Shown here in pieces: positions 31,943 to 34,161 of a stretch of DNA of 34,161 nt. This DNA is from Spirochaetota bacterium (GTDB lineage: Bacteria > Spirochaetota > UBA4802 > UBA5550), in NCBI GenBank assembly GCA_024276015.1, contig JAJRXZ010000060.1, forward strand, positions 1-34,161. Direction: 5' to 3'. Positions within the stretch are counted from its first letter, which is position 1; the number at the start of each line of letters is the position of its first letter. The position numbers and the translations under genes are program-made. A model generated the notes under the pieces. It worked only from the letters and a program-made list of their open reading frames with translations, made no database searches and was not told where the DNA came from.

Positions 31943-34161
31943 TCAGATTAATTTTTTTAAACCGGTCTCCAGTTTGTATAATATACCGGAAAATTCGTCT
32001 CTTTTTCTTTTTTCTTTTTCAATGATATGTGCAGGAGCTTTGCCTGTGAAGTTTCCATTGTTCAGTTTTTTGTTTACTCTGTCAAGTTCCGCTTTGATCT
32101 TCTCAATCTCTTTGCTAAGGCGGGATCTTTCTTTCTCAATATCAATTAATCCTGCAAGGGGAAGATATATTTCAAGATCGGAAATAACTGCCGAAGCGTC
32201 TGTTTCCCCGGGGGTATATGCGGGGTCGATTTTTATGCGATCTGTTTTTGCCAGAGCTTTAATGTTTATTTCTTCTCTTTTTATCAAAGAGATAATTTCG
32301 CTATTTGCGGTTTTAAATATGACATCCCCTTTTTTGTCAGGGGGGATATTCATTTCTCCCCTTATGTTTCTTATTTTATAAATTATATCCTTAAAAAGTT
32401 CGGCTTCTTCACTATCGTCGGGAAAATTATAAGTATTTTCAGGAAGGGGCCATTGTGAAACAATTAATCTATGCTCGTCTTCAGAAGATATCTTATTCCA
32501 TATCTCTTCCGTAATAAAGGGCATAAATGGATGCATCAGGCGTATGGATCTGTCAAGGACATGATAGAGAACCTGCCTTGCCGTTTCTCCGGATTCTTCC
32601 GAAGAATCATCTTTTGAATAGAGCCTCTGTTTTGTCAATTCTATGTACCAGTCACAGAATTCATGCCACCAGAATTCGTAAATGGAGTGAGCCGCTTCAT
32701 TGAATTTGTATTCCTGAAGTCCTCTGGTAACATCTGTAATAACCTTATTAAGCCGTGTTAGGATCCATCTGTCAAAGCGTTCCAGTTTGTCGGTGTTAAT
32801 GGGACGGGGCTTAAATCCGGAGCCTAAATTCATGAGAATAAATCTGGCTGCGTTCCAGATCTTGTTGGCAAAGGAACGGTAGCCTTCAATCCTTTTTTCA
32901 GACAGAATTATATCCCTTCCTTGGGATGCAAATATTGCAAGAGTAAATCGGAATGCGTCGGTACCGTATTTGTCCATCATTATTAATGGATCAATAACAT
33001 TGCCTCTGGACTTGCTCATTTTATGACCCTGCTCGTCTCTTACAAGAGCATGAATATATACATTCTTAAAGGGAACATCTCCCATGAATTTTAGTCCCAT
33101 CATGATCATTCTTGCAACCCAGAAAAATATAATATCAAAACCTGTTACAAGCGTATCAGTGGGGTAATACTTATCCAGTTCCGGTGTTTTGTCGGGCCAT
33201 CCCATTGTTGAAAAGGGCCATAAAGCGGATGAGAACCATGTATCGAGAACATCTTCCTCCTGTCTCAGCTTTGCCGAACCGCATTTTTGACATTTTTCAG
33301 GGTCTTCCATTGCAACATTGATAAAACCGCAGTCTTCACAGTAAAATGCCGGGATCCTGTGCCCCCACCATAACTGCCTTGAAATACACCAGTCTCTGAT
33401 ATTATACATCCAATCAAAATAGGTTTTCTCCCAGTTCTTCGGCACAAAAATAATTTTTTTATCTTCAACGGCTTTAATAGCTTCTTCGGCAATCGGTTTG
33501 ATCTTTACGAACCACTGTTTTGAAAGATACGGTTCAATGACTGTCTGGCATCTGTAACAGTGGCCCACAGAGTGGTTGTGCTTTTCAATTTTTTCAAGCA
33601 GCCCCTTCTCTTTCAGGTCTTCTACAATTTTTTCCCTGGCTTCAAATCTTGAGAGTCCGCTGTATTGCGGAGCGTTTTCGTTTATATAACCATTTTTATC
33701 CATTATATTGATCTCTTCGAGATTGTGCCTTTTGCCCATTTCAAAGTCGTTAGGGTCGTGGGCCGGAGTAACCTTTACAAGTCCGGTTCCAAAGTCCATG
33801 TCAACGTAACTGTCTGCAAAGACCGGAATTTCCCTTTCCATTAAGGGAAGAATGACTTTTTCCCCTGTTATCTCTTTATACCTTTCGTCGTCAGGGTTTA
33901 CGGCAATTCCGGTATCCCCCAGCATGGTTTCGGGACGTGTTGTTGCAACTACGATATAGCCGTTGGAATTTTTAAGAGGATATTTTATGTGCCACAGGTT
34001 CCCTTCCAGTTCTTTATATTCGGTTTCGATGTCCGAAAGAGCGGTCTCACACCTGGGGCACCAGTTAATTATTCTGTATCCCTGATAGATCAAGCCTTCT
34101 CGGTATAATGTAACAAAAACTTTCCTTACCGCTTTTGACAATCCTTCATCCAGCGTAAATC
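31943..34161 (-). CDS. valS: Valyl-tRNA synthetase, N-terminus beyond the window
   Basis: Charges tRNA-Val and edits mischarged threonine. About 739 codons are in the window; the frame stays open to the right edge (FTLDEGLSKAVRKVF at the edge), so roughly the first 140 residues with the HIGH motif are missing and the TTG near 34141 is not the true start. Seen: the editing domain ATTRPETMLGDTGIAVNPDD, two CxxC zinc pairs, CISRQLWWGHRIPAFYCEDCG (in part), KMSKSRGNVIDP, the anticodon-binding domain and the C-terminal coiled-coil arm (IEKERSRLSKEIEKIKAEL). All segments expected for ValRS, not IleRS, are present. The sequence shows no irregularity. Confidence 0.96.
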   Translation of the reverse strand, partial: FTLDEGLSKAVRKVFVTLYREGLIYQGYRIINWCPRCETALSDIETEYKELEGNLWHIKYPLKNSNGYIVVATTRPETMLGDTGIAVNPDDERYKEITGEKVILPLMEREIPVFADSYVDMDFGTGLVKVTPAHDPNDFEMGKRHNLEEINIMDKNGYINENAPQYSGLSRFEAREKIVEDLKEKGLLEKIEKHNHSVGHCYRCQTVIEPYLSKQWFVKIKPIAEEAIKAVEDKKIIFVPKNWEKTYFDWMYNIRDWCISRQLWWGHRIPAFYCEDCGFINVAMEDPEKCQKCGSAKLRQEEDVLDTWFSSALWPFSTMGWPDKTPELDKYYPTDTLVTGFDIIFFWVARMIMMGLKFMGDVPFKNVYIHALVRDEQGHKMSKSRGNVIDPLIMMDKYGTDAFRFTLAIFASQGRDIILSEKRIEGYRSFANKIWNAARFILMNLGSGFKPRPINTDKLERFDRWILTRLNKVITDVTRGLQEYKFNEAAHSIYEFWWHEFCDWYIELTKQRLYSKDDSSEESGETARQVLYHVLDRSIRLMHPFMPFITEEIWNKISSEDEHRLIVSQWPLPENTYNFPDDSEEAELFKDIIYKIRNIRGEMNIPPDKKGDVIFKTANSEIISLIKREEINIKALAKTDRIKIDPAYTPGETDASAVISDLEIYLPLAGLIDIEKERSRLSKEIEKIKAELDRVNKKLNNGNFTGKAPAHIIEKEKRKRDEFSGILYKLETGLKKLI

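Noticed and set aside
31934-31943. Bidirectional terminator between the thioesterase gene and valS
   Set aside because: Only 8 bases separate the stop codons and no stem-loop with a T run is present there.
1-34161. CRISPR arrays, tRNA/rRNA genes, prophage, toxin-antitoxin or known defence systems
   Set aside because: No regularly spaced repeats, cloverleaf-like spacers, phage genes or recognisable defence proteins were seen.

Overview
The window is a 34 kb piece of an AT-rich bacterial chromosome: dense housekeeping and signalling genes, with no phage, CRISPR, rRNA or tRNA gene seen. The organism is not certain. A bactofilin-yaaR-holB-yaaT-metG cluster, an LL-diaminopimelate aminotransferase, LpoB/COG3014-type lipoproteins and a full chemotaxis operon together suggest a motile, diderm, probably anaerobic bacterium. 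A Spirochaetota-like lineage is my best guess, with low confidence.

Layout. Positions 1-56 hold the start of a gene leaving the window, probably a REP-associated (Y1) transposase. Then come an Ate/Bpt aminoacyl-tRNA-protein transferase (-), a two-TM K+ channel with an RCK domain (+), a PAS/histidine-kinase-like/receiver hybrid with an eroded ATPase domain (-), two lipoprotein genes (-), tRNA 2-selenouridine synthase (-) and phenylacetate-CoA ligase (-). A 1 kb non-coding spacer (8827-9871) carries a fold-back repeat element, a stem-loop with exposed Shine-Dalgarno sequences, and a near-consensus promoter. That promoter starts an eight-gene chemotaxis operon (9872-17176): cheW, cheW, cheY, a ParA ATPase, a STAS protein, cheA, cheB and an uncharacterised helical protein. 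No receptor or cheR is in the window.

From 17182 the minus strand carries a penicillin-acylase-family protein with degenerate catalytic motifs, dapL and a small lipoprotein. The plus strand follows with bactofilin, yaaR, holB, yaaT, metG and a metallophosphoesterase. On the minus strand again are parA-parB, where parB has an apparent one-base frameshift, and a membrane-anchored hypothetical. Last come a zinc module on the plus strand (SmtB-type ArsR regulator with a perfect palindromic operator, then a CDF zinc exporter), a hotdog thioesterase, and valS, which runs off the right edge on the minus strand.

The most unusual non-genic features are a dispersed ~105 bp two-hairpin element (two copies, 19493-19598 and 26318-26422) and a ~325 bp fold-back element at 9426-9750, whose arm recurs as a 48 bp fragment at 21437-21484. 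The partial RAYT-like transposase at the left edge makes a mobilised palindromic-repeat family plausible but unproven.
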